Source: CAXBBB01 sp963815505
GTDB lineage: Bacteria > Bacteroidota > Rhodothermia > Rhodothermales > BA12
DNA: 64,000 nt
Reading direction: 5' to 3'
Assembly: GCA_963815505.1 (NCBI GenBank)
Contig: CAWFGU010000021.1
Coordinates: 1-64,000, forward strand
The notes under the pieces are model-generated. The model saw only the letters and a list, made by a program, of their open reading frames with translations. It was not told the DNA's origin and did not search any database. Numbering within the stretch: position 1 is the stretch's first letter; every line of letters begins with the position of its first letter. Both the position numbers and the translations under genes were made by a program. Of this stretch, positions 36,599 through 45,616 are shown in pieces.

Positions 36599-37315
36599 CT
36601 ACACGTTCAGTTTTCGAACGTGCTCCTCGGCTGCGAATCGGCGGCGCTCCCAATCACCTCGCACGATGCGGAACGGACGGTTCGCGTCACGCAGAACAGA
36701 GCAGATCGACTCGAACACGGCCCATCGTGCAGATTCATCTGGCAGGTCACGCTGCGGGTCGGGCGTCCACTCTACGTCGGGAGCCAGGACGAGAGTGAGA
36801 GCCGGAGGTTGGGCGTGGGCGGCCCGCTCGATCCAGCCGGGACAGGCGCCGAAGTAGCGGCGAGCGTAGACGACGTTCATCCACAGATCGGTATCGCATA
36901 CGATGGCGGACGGGGCGAGGGAGCGGGTGGCGGACTCGCAAGCAATCTGTCCACGCGCGGCAGCGTGGGCGTCTCGCTTGGTGACGGGCAACCCCTTGTG
37001 GTCGATCCACGTGCGTAGATACTCGGGGACAAACGGGATGCAAAAGGTGCGCGCCAGATGGCGACTCAGCCACGTCTTTCCGGTCGACTCGGGTCCGAGC
37101 AGAACGATGCGGTCGATCGCGTTCGCTGGTTGGCCGCCATTGGCCCACGGCTTCAAGCCAGAAAGATCTAGGGGAATCGACACGCCAGGCGCACCTACCT
37201 GGGCGACGAGCGGAGCGTCGGCGGACAGCGTCACCTCGCCCCCCCACGCCAGCGCGAACGCTCGGATGAAGGCGCGCTCGCGCTCATCGTGAGGGCTCGC
37301 CAAGCGAACAGGCAT
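36599..37315 (-). CDS. Ribosylnicotinamide kinase (NadR C-terminal-like)
   Basis: 238 aa. The P-loop 'LLGPESTGKTWLSRHLAR' (~70-87), 'VPEYLRTWID', 'ICDTDLW'-type 'IVCDTDLWMNVVYARRYFG' and the lid 'VEWTPDPQRDLPD' match the kinase half of NadR. It phosphorylates nicotinamide riboside to NMN. The NadR N-terminal adenylyltransferase is absent; residues 1-65 show no nucleotidyltransferase motif. It is 17 bp downstream of pnuC, so the two form a riboside uptake-and-trapping unit. Confidence 0.88.
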   Translation of the reverse strand: MPVRLASPHDERERAFIRAFALAWGGEVTLSADAPLVAQVGAPGVSIPLDLSGLKPWANGGQPANAIDRIVLLGPESTGKTWLSRHLARTFCIPFVPEYLRTWIDHKGLPVTKRDAHAAARGQIACESATRSLAPSAIVCDTDLWMNVVYARRYFGACPGWIERAAHAQPPALTLVLAPDVEWTPDPQRDLPDESARWAVFESICSVLRDANRPFRIVRGDWERRRFAAEEHVRKLNV

Positions 37316-37332
37316 CGAATAGGGAGGTGCAC

Positions 37333-37938
37333 TCACCGTTCGTTGATCGCGTGGTCGGAACGTCTGAGTTCTCTGTGCCACGTCCTCCACCCGACGACAG
37401 CGAGCCCGAGCAGGATGAGGTATAAAGCAGCCGTCGGCCCCAGCCCTTTGATGACGTACACGCTCGTCGCGACGGCATTGACGACGATCCACACCATCCA
37501 GTTTTCGACCCATTTGCGCGCCTGCATCACCTGCGCCGCCAGAGCGAACGAGGTCGTGAAGCCGTCTGCGTAAGGCAACGATCCGCCCGCACGCTCGAGC
37601 GCCCATCCCAGTCCCAGCGTCCCTCCGGCTGCCGCTAAAAGCAACCCACCGACCCAAGCCACAGGGCCCAGCCGGGGAGCCAGCGCGGCGTCGTCATCCG
37701 GCCCGCCAGCGTACCATGCACGCCAGCCATACACCTGAGCGACCAGGAATACGACGTAGAGCCCCATGTCGCCGTACAGCCTGGCCTGCCAGAAAACGGG
37801 CAGGTAGAGCACTGTCGCCGCGATGCCGACCGGCCAGCCCCACACGTTCTGCCGCACCAGCAAGACGATGCTCACGACCGTCAGAACGGCACCTGCGACC
37901 TCGATGGGATTGGAAAAGAAAGCGACGAAGGCGTCCAC
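37333..37938 (-). CDS. pnuC: PnuC-family nicotinamide riboside transporter
   Basis: 201 aa membrane protein. I start at GTG 37938 (VDAFVAFFSNPIEVAGAVL), where homology to PnuC begins; upstream codons are open but not conserved. Signature segments are 'NVWGWPVGIAATVLYLPVFW', 'LYGDMGLYVVFLVAQVYGW' and 'KWVENWMVWIVVNAVATSV', over about seven helices. The WxxW/N-rich site binds the riboside. I saw no thiamine-type riboswitch upstream, and the neighbouring kinase favours nicotinamide riboside over thiamine as substrate. Confidence 0.9.
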   Translation of the reverse strand: MDAFVAFFSNPIEVAGAVLTVVSIVLLVRQNVWGWPVGIAATVLYLPVFWQARLYGDMGLYVVFLVAQVYGWRAWYAGGPDDDAALAPRLGPVAWVGGLLLAAAGGTLGLGWALERAGGSLPYADGFTTSFALAAQVMQARKWVENWMVWIVVNAVATSVYVIKGLGPTAALYLILLGLAVVGWRTWHRELRRSDHAINER

Positions 37939-38075
37939 GAATGCGCGACAGGTGAAGCGCCAAAGGTACGAGAAAGCGCTGCCGCCGTATTGTCGCGGCG
38001 CCTTCCCCTTGGTTCGAGAGAGGTATAGCTGCCGAATCCAGCACAGCACGTGCGGCACCGTTACCGTCGCGCCTC

Positions 38076-38582
38076 CTACTCTGCCAACCGGCGAAATGCC
38101 CGATCGTAGTAGAGCAGCGGCTCGTCGGCTTCGGCGAACGTGATGCCATGTTCTACGCGTCCGACCACGAGGGTGTGATCTCCGGCTTCGATCATACGGT
38201 CGACCGTTCCGGCGAGGCGCGACAGGAAATGAGGGAGAACGGGCGTGTTATCGGCGTCGACGGTAGCGTTCAGGCCGTCGAACTGCTGCAACGGGGTGCG
38301 GCCCGGCATGGCGAAGCGGATCGCGACGGCTTCCTGTGATTCGTCTAGGATGTGCAAGGCAAAGCGGCCCGAATCGCGGAGGATCGGCAGGAACAGCGTC
38401 TCGTTGCCTAGCGCGAACGAGAGCAGCGGCGGATCGAGCGAGAGGCTGGTAAAGCTGCTGACCGTCAGCCCGCGCGCCACCCCGCCCGCCTGCGCCGTGA
38501 CGACTGAGACGGGCTGCGCGCTCAGACGCATGGCCGTGCGGAGACTGTCGGCGGGGTCGTTGGCGTTGGTGGTGTCGAGCAT
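38076..38582 (-). CDS. Flavin reductase-like domain protein
   Basis: 168 aa. 'LRTAMRLSAQPVSVVTAQAG', 'GLTVSSFTSLSLDPPLLSFA', 'FALHILDESQEAVA' and 'GDHTLVVGRVE' are the FMN-binding flavin reductase (HpaC-like) fold. It uses NAD(P)H to reduce FMN, usually for a partner monooxygenase; no partner is adjacent. It is on the same strand as pnuC, with a 137-bp gap. Confidence 0.92.
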   Translation of the reverse strand: MLDTTNANDPADSLRTAMRLSAQPVSVVTAQAGGVARGLTVSSFTSLSLDPPLLSFALGNETLFLPILRDSGRFALHILDESQEAVAIRFAMPGRTPLQQFDGLNATVDADNTPVLPHFLSRLAGTVDRMIEAGDHTLVVGRVEHGITFAEADEPLLYYDRAFRRLAE

Positions 38583-38633
38583 GAGCGAGAGTGAGGAGCT
38601 TCGAATAGACTACCGCGCCTGGATACTACACTG

Positions 38634-38742
38634 TTGTCATCTTGAGGACCCCAGACCAGGTCAGGGGCAGGCTCTGGCAACGGCGATCCCAGACTACGCA
38701 GCCTGTTCAGATCGCCACGTCGCTCCGCTCCCCGCGATGACA
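38634..38742. repeat. Short palindromic repeat element, copy A
   Basis: 109 bp bounded by imperfect terminal inverted repeats TTGTCATCTTGAGG and CCCCGCGATGACAA. Read on the minus strand it starts GTCATCGCGGGGAGCGGAGC and continues GACGTGGCGATCTG. It shares this core and a GCCTGCCC block with the copy at 48712-48773. It lies between the dnaJ and flavin reductase genes and has no coding content. Confidence 0.7.
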
Positions 38743-38759
38743 AGTGGCGTGGGTGGCGG

Positions 38760-39944
38760 TCACGCCTGAGCGGAGAAGGCGTTGCGGACTTTGGAGAAGA
38801 ACGAGCGGGCGCGGCCTCCGCCATCAGCCTTGGGATTGGGCTGGAAGGCCGGTTCGTCGCGCAGGGCATCGAGAGCGGCCGCTTGCTCGTCGGTCAGGTC
38901 CTGCGGGGTCCAGACGTGCAAGCGAACGAGTTGGTCGCCGTGCCTGCTGCCACCGAGTTCGGGCAGTCCGCGACCGCGCATGCGCAAAGTCTTACCGCTC
39001 TGAACGCCCGGGTCGACGGTCACGCGCGACGTTCCGATCAGCGTCGGCACGTCGACTTCCGTTCCCAGTGCTGCGTCGGGTAGCGAGAGGTAGACGTCGA
39101 GCGCCACGTCGAGGCCTTCGCGTGTAAAGTGCTCGTGGGCTTTCTCTTCGATCTCGACGCGCAGGTCGCCGCCTGCTCCGCCTCGTATTCCGGCGTTTCC
39201 GGCACCTCTCAGCGTCAGGAAGTTGCCTTCGAGGACGCCCGGAGGCACGTGGATGGTAATCGTCTCCTCGCCTCGCTCGCGCCCCTCGCCCGAGCAACTG
39301 GGGCATGGCGCCTGGAGCGTCCGCCCTTCGCCCTGGCACGACGGGCACGGCTGGACGCTGACGAACTGGCCGAACACGCTGCGGCTGACGCGCTGCACCT
39401 CGCCCGCACCCTGGCACGTCGAGCACGTCGCGAAGCCTGCGTCGCCATCGGGCGAGCCGGTCCCGTCGCACGTCTCGCAGCCGACGAGCTTGCGGACTTT
39501 GACGTTGCGCTCGACACCGCCTGCGATCTCCTCGAGCGTGAGCGGCAGCTTGATGCGCAGGTCGCTTCCGGGGCGTCCGCGCTGAGGGCCACGCCGGCTG
39601 CGTCCGCCGCCGAACAGGTCTTCGAATCCGCCGCCGCCCGCCGCTGCCCCGAAGATGTCGCCGAAGCGGTCGAAGATGTCGTTGACGTTGGTGAACGGCT
39701 GCTGCTGGCCTCCGCCGCCTGCTCCGCGCAGCCCGTCGTGACCGTAGCGGTCGTAGCGGGCGCGCTTGTCGGCATTGGACAACACCTCGTTGGCTTCGGC
39801 AGCCTCCTTGAACTTGGCTTCGGCAGCCTCGTCACCCGGATTGCGGTCCGGGTGGTACTTCATCGCGACCTTGCGATAGGCCTTCTTGATGTCGGCGTCG
39901 TTGGCGTCACGGCTGAGACCGAGGACTTCGTAGTATTCGATCAT
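38760..39944 (-). CDS. dnaJ: Chaperone protein DnaJ
   Basis: 394 aa class I DnaJ. The J-domain (1-70) has HPD in 'MKYHPDRNPGDEAAE'. A Gly-rich linker is at ~75-125. The zinc region (~150-230) contains four CxxCxGxG units ('CETCDGTG', 'CSTCQGAG', 'CPSCQGEG', 'CPSCSGEG'), then the C-terminal barrels ('VPPGVLEGNFLTLRGAG', 'VDPGVQSGKTLRMRGRGLPE'). It stimulates DnaK. It begins two bases after the grpE stop, as the last gene of hrcA-grpE-dnaJ; dnaK is not in the window. Confidence 0.98.
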   Translation of the reverse strand: MIEYYEVLGLSRDANDADIKKAYRKVAMKYHPDRNPGDEAAEAKFKEAAEANEVLSNADKRARYDRYGHDGLRGAGGGGQQQPFTNVNDIFDRFGDIFGAAAGGGGFEDLFGGGRSRRGPQRGRPGSDLRIKLPLTLEEIAGGVERNVKVRKLVGCETCDGTGSPDGDAGFATCSTCQGAGEVQRVSRSVFGQFVSVQPCPSCQGEGRTLQAPCPSCSGEGRERGEETITIHVPPGVLEGNFLTLRGAGNAGIRGGAGGDLRVEIEEKAHEHFTREGLDVALDVYLSLPDAALGTEVDVPTLIGTSRVTVDPGVQSGKTLRMRGRGLPELGGSRHGDQLVRLHVWTPQDLTDEQAAALDALRDEPAFQPNPKADGGGRARSFFSKVRNAFSAQA

Positions 39945-39946
39945 GG

Positions 39947-40525
39947 TTAGGCGGCGACGACGACTTTGCTGTGGCGCAGGACGCGCTCGCCGAGCGTGTA
40001 GCCTTTCTGGTATTCGATGAGGACGGTCCCCGGCTCCACGCCGTCCGGCGCGGGCTGCTGGGTGAGCGCTTCGTGCAGGTTCTCGTCGAACGGCGACCCC
40101 TCGGCTTCGATGGGCTTGGCACCCAAACGCGTCAGCGTCTCGTTGAACTTGGTATAGACCAGGTCGACGCCGTCTCGCAGCGATTGGAGCGCCTCGGGAC
40201 CTTCGGCCTTGGCCGTCGCCTCGCGCGTGCGGTCCAAGTCGTCGAAGAGGTCGAGCACGCTCCTGAGCACGCTCGCCTTGGCCTCATTCGACCATCCCGT
40301 CTTCTGCTCTTCGGTTCTGCGGCGGAAGTTCTGGTACTCGGCCGCCTGACGCTTCAACCGGTCGTCGAGCGCATCGCGTTCTTCTTGGAGCGTGCGCACC
40401 TGCTCGGCGAGTTCGTCGCGCTCGTTCTGCGACGCTTCGAGTTGTTCTTCGCGCTCGGCCAGTTCCTCGACCGTCTGCATCATCTGCTCTTCGGCAGTGG
40501 CGGTGTCGCGGGGCGTTTCGGGCAT
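39947..40525 (-). CDS. grpE: Nucleotide exchange factor GrpE
   Basis: 192 aa. A long Glu/Gln-rich N-terminal coiled coil (~10-75) is followed by 'RLKRQAAEYQNFRRRTEEQK' and the dimer/beta region 'LRDGVDLVYTKFNETLTRLG', 'IEAEGSPFDENLHEALTQQP' and 'GTVLIEYQKGYTLGERVLR', the GrpE signature. It releases ADP from DnaK. It lies between hrcA (35 bp upstream) and dnaJ (2 bp downstream). Confidence 0.97.
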   Translation of the reverse strand: MPETPRDTATAEEQMMQTVEELAEREEQLEASQNERDELAEQVRTLQEERDALDDRLKRQAAEYQNFRRRTEEQKTGWSNEAKASVLRSVLDLFDDLDRTREATAKAEGPEALQSLRDGVDLVYTKFNETLTRLGAKPIEAEGSPFDENLHEALTQQPAPDGVEPGTVLIEYQKGYTLGERVLRHSKVVVAA

Positions 40526-40560
40526 GGGAAAACGGTAGTTGGAGTAGAGTAGAAAGAGGG

Positions 40561-41613
40561 TTAGTCGAGCAAGGTGGACTCGCGCGACAGCGTGCGGGCC
40601 GCCTGCTCGACAATGCCGACGGCTCGGGCGTAGTCCATTCGCGTCGGGCCAATCACGCCGACCGTGCCGACCGACCCACCCAGCCGATAGCGCGCCGTGA
40701 CGATCGAAAAGCCTTCCGTGTCGTCGCCTTCGCGCCCGATCGTAATGCGAGCGACGCCCGACGTGCTCGTTTCGTCTTCGAGAAGCTGCACCAAAAAGCG
40801 CTCGTCTTCGAGCATCCCGATCAGGCGACGCAACTCGGCAGGCTGCTGGAACTCGGGCTGATCCAGCAGCGGCGACGTGCTCGATACCTCGACGCGTTCG
40901 GTCTCAGGCTCAGCAAAAAACACGTGCTGCCGGTCGACGATGAGGCGAACGACTCCAGCGCGCGTCTCATCGTCCAGATCGCGGACGCGCTCGGCGAATG
41001 TCCGGCGGATCTCCTCCATCGCCAGACCGGCGATGCGCTCGTTCAGACGCTGGACGACGCGTTCGAGTTGGTCGCGCGGTACATCGGTGTCGAGTTCGAG
41101 CAGGATGGTTTTGACGAGTCCGTCGCGTAGGCTGAGGACGAAGATGACGCGGCTGGACGAGACGGGAACGGCTTCGATGCGTTCGAGAATGCCCGTTGCC
41201 AATCGCGGTTTGAGGACGACGCCGAGCAGGTTCGACAGCGTACCCAGCAGCTTGCTCGTCTCGCGCAGCAGGCCGTCGGTGTCGCCGCTCATGCGGTCAA
41301 GTTCGGCGCGGAGTAGATGCTTTTCGGCGCGTGACAGGAGCGGTGCCGCCATCAACTCATCAACGAACGTGCGGTAGCCCTGCGCCGTCGGAATCCGTCC
41401 CGCCGACGTATGCGGCTGATTCAGGTAGCCCGCCGCTCCGAGCGCACTCAGCGTCGAGCGGATCGACGCGCTGCTGATGCCCAGGTCGTAGCGCTCGGCC
41501 AGAATCCGCGAGCCGACCGGGCCCGCCGTCTGCACGAACGCCTGCACGGCGGCGCGCAGGATCGACCGCTCGCGTTCGGAAAGCGTCGGGGATTCGGACG
41601 GTGAGCGGGACAT
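40561..41613 (-). CDS. hrcA: Heat-inducible transcription repressor HrcA
   Basis: 350 aa. The N-terminal winged helix (~10-75) has 'SIRSTLSALGAAGYLNQPHT' and 'SAGRIPTAQGYRTFVD', the HrcA hallmark. The GAF-like core and inserted dimer domain end with 'GSVGTVGVIGPTRMDYARAV'. It represses heat-shock genes through CIRCE elements. I looked for the CIRCE inverted repeat (TTAGCACTC/GAGTGCTAA) in the 209-bp upstream spacer and did not see one, so autoregulation is not shown here. It heads the operon with grpE and dnaJ. Confidence 0.97.
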   Translation of the reverse strand: MSRSPSESPTLSERERSILRAAVQAFVQTAGPVGSRILAERYDLGISSASIRSTLSALGAAGYLNQPHTSAGRIPTAQGYRTFVDELMAAPLLSRAEKHLLRAELDRMSGDTDGLLRETSKLLGTLSNLLGVVLKPRLATGILERIEAVPVSSSRVIFVLSLRDGLVKTILLELDTDVPRDQLERVVQRLNERIAGLAMEEIRRTFAERVRDLDDETRAGVVRLIVDRQHVFFAEPETERVEVSSTSPLLDQPEFQQPAELRRLIGMLEDERFLVQLLEDETSTSGVARITIGREGDDTEGFSIVTARYRLGGSVGTVGVIGPTRMDYARAVGIVEQAARTLSRESTLLD

Positions 41614-41822
41614 GCGGAGGCGTGGAGGTGGTAAGTCGGTCGGACGCGCAAGATCGGTGCCTGGGTGCCGGAACGGCAGAACGGAACTAACGGTGGGTAG
41701 CCAGGCCGTAACGGCATGTCAGAACGGCTGTTTCTCTCTAGCTCGTGCGCTTTTGGTTGGACACGGTTAGGAATCTTGCTGCAAAACGCCGACGTTTCGC
41801 CCGACTCCACTCCCGCCACGCT

Positions 41823-42399
41823 ATGCCCTCGGCTCAACTCGACGCCTACTCCCGCGCCTACCGCGACGCTCAAACGCGCCTTCACGCACTCATCGACGGC
41901 TTGACCGACGAGCAGTTCAACTGGAAACCCGCCGAGGGCCGCTGGTCCGTCGGCGAAGTCATCGCCCACCTCAACACGATGGCGCGCGGCTACCTGTTCG
42001 TCGCCGAAGAGCGGATGTCGCACGCCGACATTGCGCCGCTCGGCGACCGCCAGTTGCGTCACGGATGGATCGGGAAGCAGTTCATCAAAGCTGTCACGCC
42101 CGGCAGTCGCCCGCTCGAAGACGATGCCGCGCATGGCCCCGCCGCCTGCTCCCGGCGGACAATCGAACCTGCGCAAGGCCGAGCTGATGGCCGATTTCGA
42201 CAGCTACACCGACCGATTCGTCGCCCTCATCCAGTCGTCCGAAGGCAAAGCCATCGACAAGGTGCGCGTGTCGTCGCCGTTCCTCAAAGTGCTGCGCCTG
42301 CCGCTCGCCACGTTCTTCGACGCGCTCGGCCAGCACACGCTCCGCCACGCCGGGCAAGCCGAGCGCGTCGCTCAGCTGTCTGGCTTCCCGTCAGCCTGA
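41823..42399 (+). CDS. DinB-family putative metalloenzyme (frameshifted)
   Basis: About 191 aa after repair. N-terminal frame: 'LHALIDGLTDEQFNWKPAEG' and 'WSVGEVIAHLNTMARGYL' (first metal His). C-terminal frame: 'MADFDSYTDRFVALIQSSEG' and 'FFDALGQHTLRHAGQAERV' (second His pair). The frame changes at ~42113, where 'CTC-GAA-GAC' should read 'CTC-AAG-ACG'; one surplus G would restore 'RPLKTMPRM'. This is a four-helix DinB/YfiT fold, typically a thiol-dependent transferase. Substrate unknown. It is divergent from hrcA. Confidence 0.82.
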
Positions 42400-42466
42400 C
42401 CCCTCCCCCTCCCTCACCGGCTGCGCCCTGTGCTCCTCCTCTCGCTCCTCCTCGCCTCTCTGTCTG

Positions 42467-44515
42467 ATGCCCGACGCATCCGCCGGCGAACCGCACGTTC
42501 CCGATTTCCCCGTTCTCTCGGCGACGACCGAACTCCATGCCACCTCGCCCGATGGGTTGATTCAGGTTGGGATCCAGGTGGACGATGCGGGCTACGCCTA
42601 CTGGTCGGCGACGCGGTTCGGGCATCCGGTTTTGAAGCCGGGCAAACTGGGCATGACGCTGAGCAGCGGCGCGCTCGACCGGACGTTCAGGATCGTCGGC
42701 TCGTCGACGCGCAGTCAGGACGAGACGTGGGAGCAGCCGTGGGGCGAGCAGCGGCTGGTGCGCGACGCGTTCGAGGAGTTGACCGTCGAGCTGGAGACGC
42801 AGGCCGGGCTGCGGCTCGACGTGATCGCGCGCGCCTACGACGATGGTGTCGCCCTGCGCTACGTGATTCCCGAGCAGACTGCGCTGTCGGGCGAGATCCA
42901 CATTTTGGACGAGGCGACCGAGTACGTGTTCGCGGACGATCACCACACGTGGAGCATCGACAGCTACACGTGGAATCGCTACGAGTATCTGTATCAGGAG
43001 CGCGCGCTGAGCGATCTAGCCGGTGTCCACACGCCGATCACGATGGAAACGCCGGGCGGACTGTTCCTCGCCGCCCACGAAGCCGCCCTGACCGACTGGG
43101 CCAGCATGACGTTGTCGCGCACCGATTCAACGACGCTTAAAGCTGACCTCGTGCCGTGGCACGACGGCGTGCGCGTCCGGGGCGAGGGCCGGATGGTGTC
43201 GCCGTGGCGGATGCTGCAGATCGCCGACGACGCGGCTCGCCTGACCGAGTCGATGCTGATGCTCAACCTCAACGAGCCAAACGTGCTGGGCGACGTAAGC
43301 AGCTATGCCAAGCCGGGCAAATACGTCGGCGTGTGGTGGGAGATGCACGTCGGCAAGAGCACGTGGGGCAGCGGCCCGACGCACGGCGCGACCAACGAAA
43401 ACGTGCGCCGCTACATCGACTTCGCGGCCGAGAATGAGATGAGCGGCGTCCTCGTCGAGGGCTGGAACGTCGGATGGGACGGCGACTGGACGGCCAACGC
43501 CGACCTGTTCAGCTTTACCGAGTCCTACCCCGACTTCGACCTGCCCGCCCTGGCCGCCTACGCGCAGGAGAAGGGAACGCGGCTGATCGGTCACCACGAA
43601 ACGTCTACGGGCATCGCCAACTACGAGGCGCAGATGGACGACGCGTTCGACCTCTACCGAGAAGTCGGCATCCGCGCGGTCAAGACGGGCTACGTCGGCC
43701 ACGGACAGAACATTGTATGGACCGATGCGGATGGCAACGAGCACCGCGAGTGGCACCACGGCCAGTTCATGGTCCGCCATTGGCGCAAGGTGACGCAGGC
43801 CGCCGCCGAGCGAGGTATCGTGCTCAACGTCCACGAGCCGGTTCACGACACCGGCATCCGCCGCACCTACCCGAACCTGATGACGCGCGAGGGCGCGCGA
43901 GGCCAGGAGTACAACGCGTGGAGCGAAGGCAACGGCCCGTCGCACACGACGATTCTGCCGTTCACGCGGATGCTCGCCAGCCCGATGGACTTCACGCCCG
44001 GCATCGTCCAACTCACCATTGAGGGCCGCGACAACAAAGTGCCAACGACGATCGCCAAGCAGATGGCGCTTTACGTCGTGCTCTACAGCCCGCTCCAGAT
44101 GGCCGCCGATCTGCCCGAGCACTACGAGCAGCGCCCCGACGCGACAGCGTGGATACGCGCCGTCGGTGTCGACTGGGAGCAGTCGCGCACCGTCCACGCC
44201 CAGATCGGCGACTACGTGACGGTCGCTCGGCAAGAGCGCGAGACCGGCGAGTGGTTCGTCGGCAGCATCACCGACGAGACCGGACGCATCCTCCCCCTCC
44301 ACCTCGACTTCCTCGACGCCGATACGCCCTACCTCGCCCAGATCTGGCGCGACGCCGACGACGCCGACTGGCAGACCAATCCGCACGCGATGACGACGGA
44401 ACGCCGCATCGTCCGCCTCGGCGACGTGATCGACTTGCGCCTGGCTCCCGGCGGCGGAACCGCCATCCACCTGCGCCCGGCGACGGACGACGAGATGGCG
44501 CGCGTGAGGGAGTGA
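42467..44515 (+). CDS. Glycoside hydrolase family 97 (SusB-like)
   Basis: 682 aa from the ATG at 42467. The N-terminal beta-sandwich starts 'ATSPDGLIQVGIQVDDAG', with 'DRTFRIVGSSTRSQDETW' and 'GVALRYVIPEQ'. The TIM barrel holds 'RYIDFAAENEMSGVLVEGWN', 'GTRLIGHHETSTGIANYE', 'AVKTGYVGHGQN', 'VLNVHEPVHDTGIRRTYPN', 'REGARGQEYNAW' and 'RMLASPMDFTPG'. These are GH97 catalytic regions with Glu in HEP and GQE. It acts on alpha-linked gluco- or galactosides in the periplasm. No signal peptide follows this ATG; an export signal (GTG at 42430, LLLSLLLASLS) sits in the preceding frame, so one surplus base near 42460 is likely. Confidence 0.92.
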   Translation: MPDASAGEPHVPDFPVLSATTELHATSPDGLIQVGIQVDDAGYAYWSATRFGHPVLKPGKLGMTLSSGALDRTFRIVGSSTRSQDETWEQPWGEQRLVRDAFEELTVELETQAGLRLDVIARAYDDGVALRYVIPEQTALSGEIHILDEATEYVFADDHHTWSIDSYTWNRYEYLYQERALSDLAGVHTPITMETPGGLFLAAHEAALTDWASMTLSRTDSTTLKADLVPWHDGVRVRGEGRMVSPWRMLQIADDAARLTESMLMLNLNEPNVLGDVSSYAKPGKYVGVWWEMHVGKSTWGSGPTHGATNENVRRYIDFAAENEMSGVLVEGWNVGWDGDWTANADLFSFTESYPDFDLPALAAYAQEKGTRLIGHHETSTGIANYEAQMDDAFDLYREVGIRAVKTGYVGHGQNIVWTDADGNEHREWHHGQFMVRHWRKVTQAAAERGIVLNVHEPVHDTGIRRTYPNLMTREGARGQEYNAWSEGNGPSHTTILPFTRMLASPMDFTPGIVQLTIEGRDNKVPTTIAKQMALYVVLYSPLQMAADLPEHYEQRPDATAWIRAVGVDWEQSRTVHAQIGDYVTVARQERETGEWFVGSITDETGRILPLHLDFLDADTPYLAQIWRDADDADWQTNPHAMTTERRIVRLGDVIDLRLAPGGGTAIHLRPATDDEMARVRE

Positions 44516-44523
44516 TTCGGTCT

Positions 44524-44685
44524 ATGAGCTGGAACTGGTCCGCCGGCGAATCAGACGAGCTCCTTTGCAAGGAATGCGGCATGCCGGTATCACCGATGAA
44601 CGCCACAAGCATCGGTGGGGGAGGCGCGGAGTTTCAACTCGCGAGAACGAGCGGAGCGTCCGGCGCGCGCGGGTCGAGGTTGTAG
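44524..44685 (+). CDS. Small Cys-containing ORF, doubtful
   Basis: 53 codons, MSWNWSAGESDELLCKECGM..., with one CxxC that could be half a zinc ribbon. Its last 52 bases overlap the 3' end of the convergent mtfA gene. It may be a truncated relic. No family recognised. Confidence 0.25.
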   Translation: MSWNWSAGESDELLCKECGMPVSPMNATSIGGGGAEFQLARTSGASGARGSRL

Positions 44686-45503
44686 AGCGCACACATCGCC
44701 TCGAACAGTTCGGGGTGGCGCAGCGACAGCGGGTCGGGGCGCTCGAAGAAAAACTCGGTCGCGCAGGCGAAGAACTCGGCTTCGTTGGTGCCCGCGTAGC
44801 TGCGTAGGATGCTGCGGCCGACCTTGACACTTCTGCATCTCCTGCGCACCAGCGCGACCCACGCGTCATGGCACTCGGGAGCAACCAGCGACGGCGACCC
44901 CTCGGCTATGCCGTTGTCGAAGTCGAGCAGGTGCGCCAACTCGTGCAGCACGACGTTGTATCCATCCTCGCTGGGCCACGCGGTCTCGACCGACGGCGCG
45001 GTGAACAGGACGGCACCTTGCTGGTGTGCCATGCCGTCGAACTGGCCACCCGGCGTGTCGTCGTAGCCCTCGTCGAAGGCGTCGGGGTAGAGCAAGACGG
45101 TGTGCCGGTTCGAGATTCGGAAATCGGGACGGGCGTGCAGCAGGGTCGCATCACCGGCGGCGACGGCGACCCGCAGCGCGTCCGTCACAGGCTGACCGGC
45201 GACGCCCTCGAAGCGGTGCTCGTCCAGGAACCGGCGCACGCGGCTCTCGAAGCGTCGTTTACCGTCGGGCGAGAGTCGGTTGTAGAACGGTACGTTGGTC
45301 TTGAGCCAATCGCGGTGCGCGCGGGCGAGCGGAAGATGCGCGCGGGCGGCTCGGCGACGCTCGTCCAGATAGACGACGACTCCGGCGACGATGGCAGCGG
45401 CCAGCGACCACAGCAGCGACACGTCGAACCTGAGCGAGACGATTAGGCCGATCGCGAGGGCGAATCCGGCGGCGGCGGCGATACGGGAGAATCGAACGGG
45501 CAT
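44634..45503 (-). CDS. mtfA: Zinc-dependent peptidase, MtfA (M90) family
   Basis: 289 aa. Two hydrophobic segments at the N-terminus (~8-25 and 30-46) suggest membrane anchoring, unlike soluble E. coli MtfA. The core holds 'WLKTNVPFYNRLSPDGKRRF', 'FDGMAHQQGAVLF' and the zinc motif 'NVVLHELAHLLDFDNG', with the third ligand in 'GTNEAEFFACATEFFFERP' and then 'ALYNLDP'. It cleaves aminopeptidase-type substrates in vitro; in E. coli it acts on Mlc. It is divergent from the sigma-factor gene. Confidence 0.93.
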   Translation of the reverse strand: MPVRFSRIAAAAGFALAIGLIVSLRFDVSLLWSLAAAIVAGVVVYLDERRRAARAHLPLARAHRDWLKTNVPFYNRLSPDGKRRFESRVRRFLDEHRFEGVAGQPVTDALRVAVAAGDATLLHARPDFRISNRHTVLLYPDAFDEGYDDTPGGQFDGMAHQQGAVLFTAPSVETAWPSEDGYNVVLHELAHLLDFDNGIAEGSPSLVAPECHDAWVALVRRRCRSVKVGRSILRSYAGTNEAEFFACATEFFFERPDPLSLRHPELFEAMCALYNLDPRAPDAPLVLAS

Positions 45504-45616
45504 GACGGAAGATACCAGAGACCGAAACGATGTGGATAACGAGATGGGCGCTGGGCTAAAGTCTCGGCCGCAGGTGCCGATAGCGTCAGCACTGTATCCC
45601 CCCTAGCCCCGAGATC

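Noticed and set aside
37939..38075. Riboswitch (thiamine type) upstream of pnuC
   Set aside because: The CTGAGA and downstream conserved TPP elements are absent; the adjacent ribosylnicotinamide kinase already explains the substrate.
41614..41822. CIRCE operator upstream of hrcA
   Set aside because: I looked for the TTAGCACTC/GAGTGCTAA inverted repeat on both strands and did not find a match good enough to report.
42286..44470. Long minus-strand frames opposite GH97
   Set aside because: Antisense to a well-conserved enzyme, with no motifs of their own.
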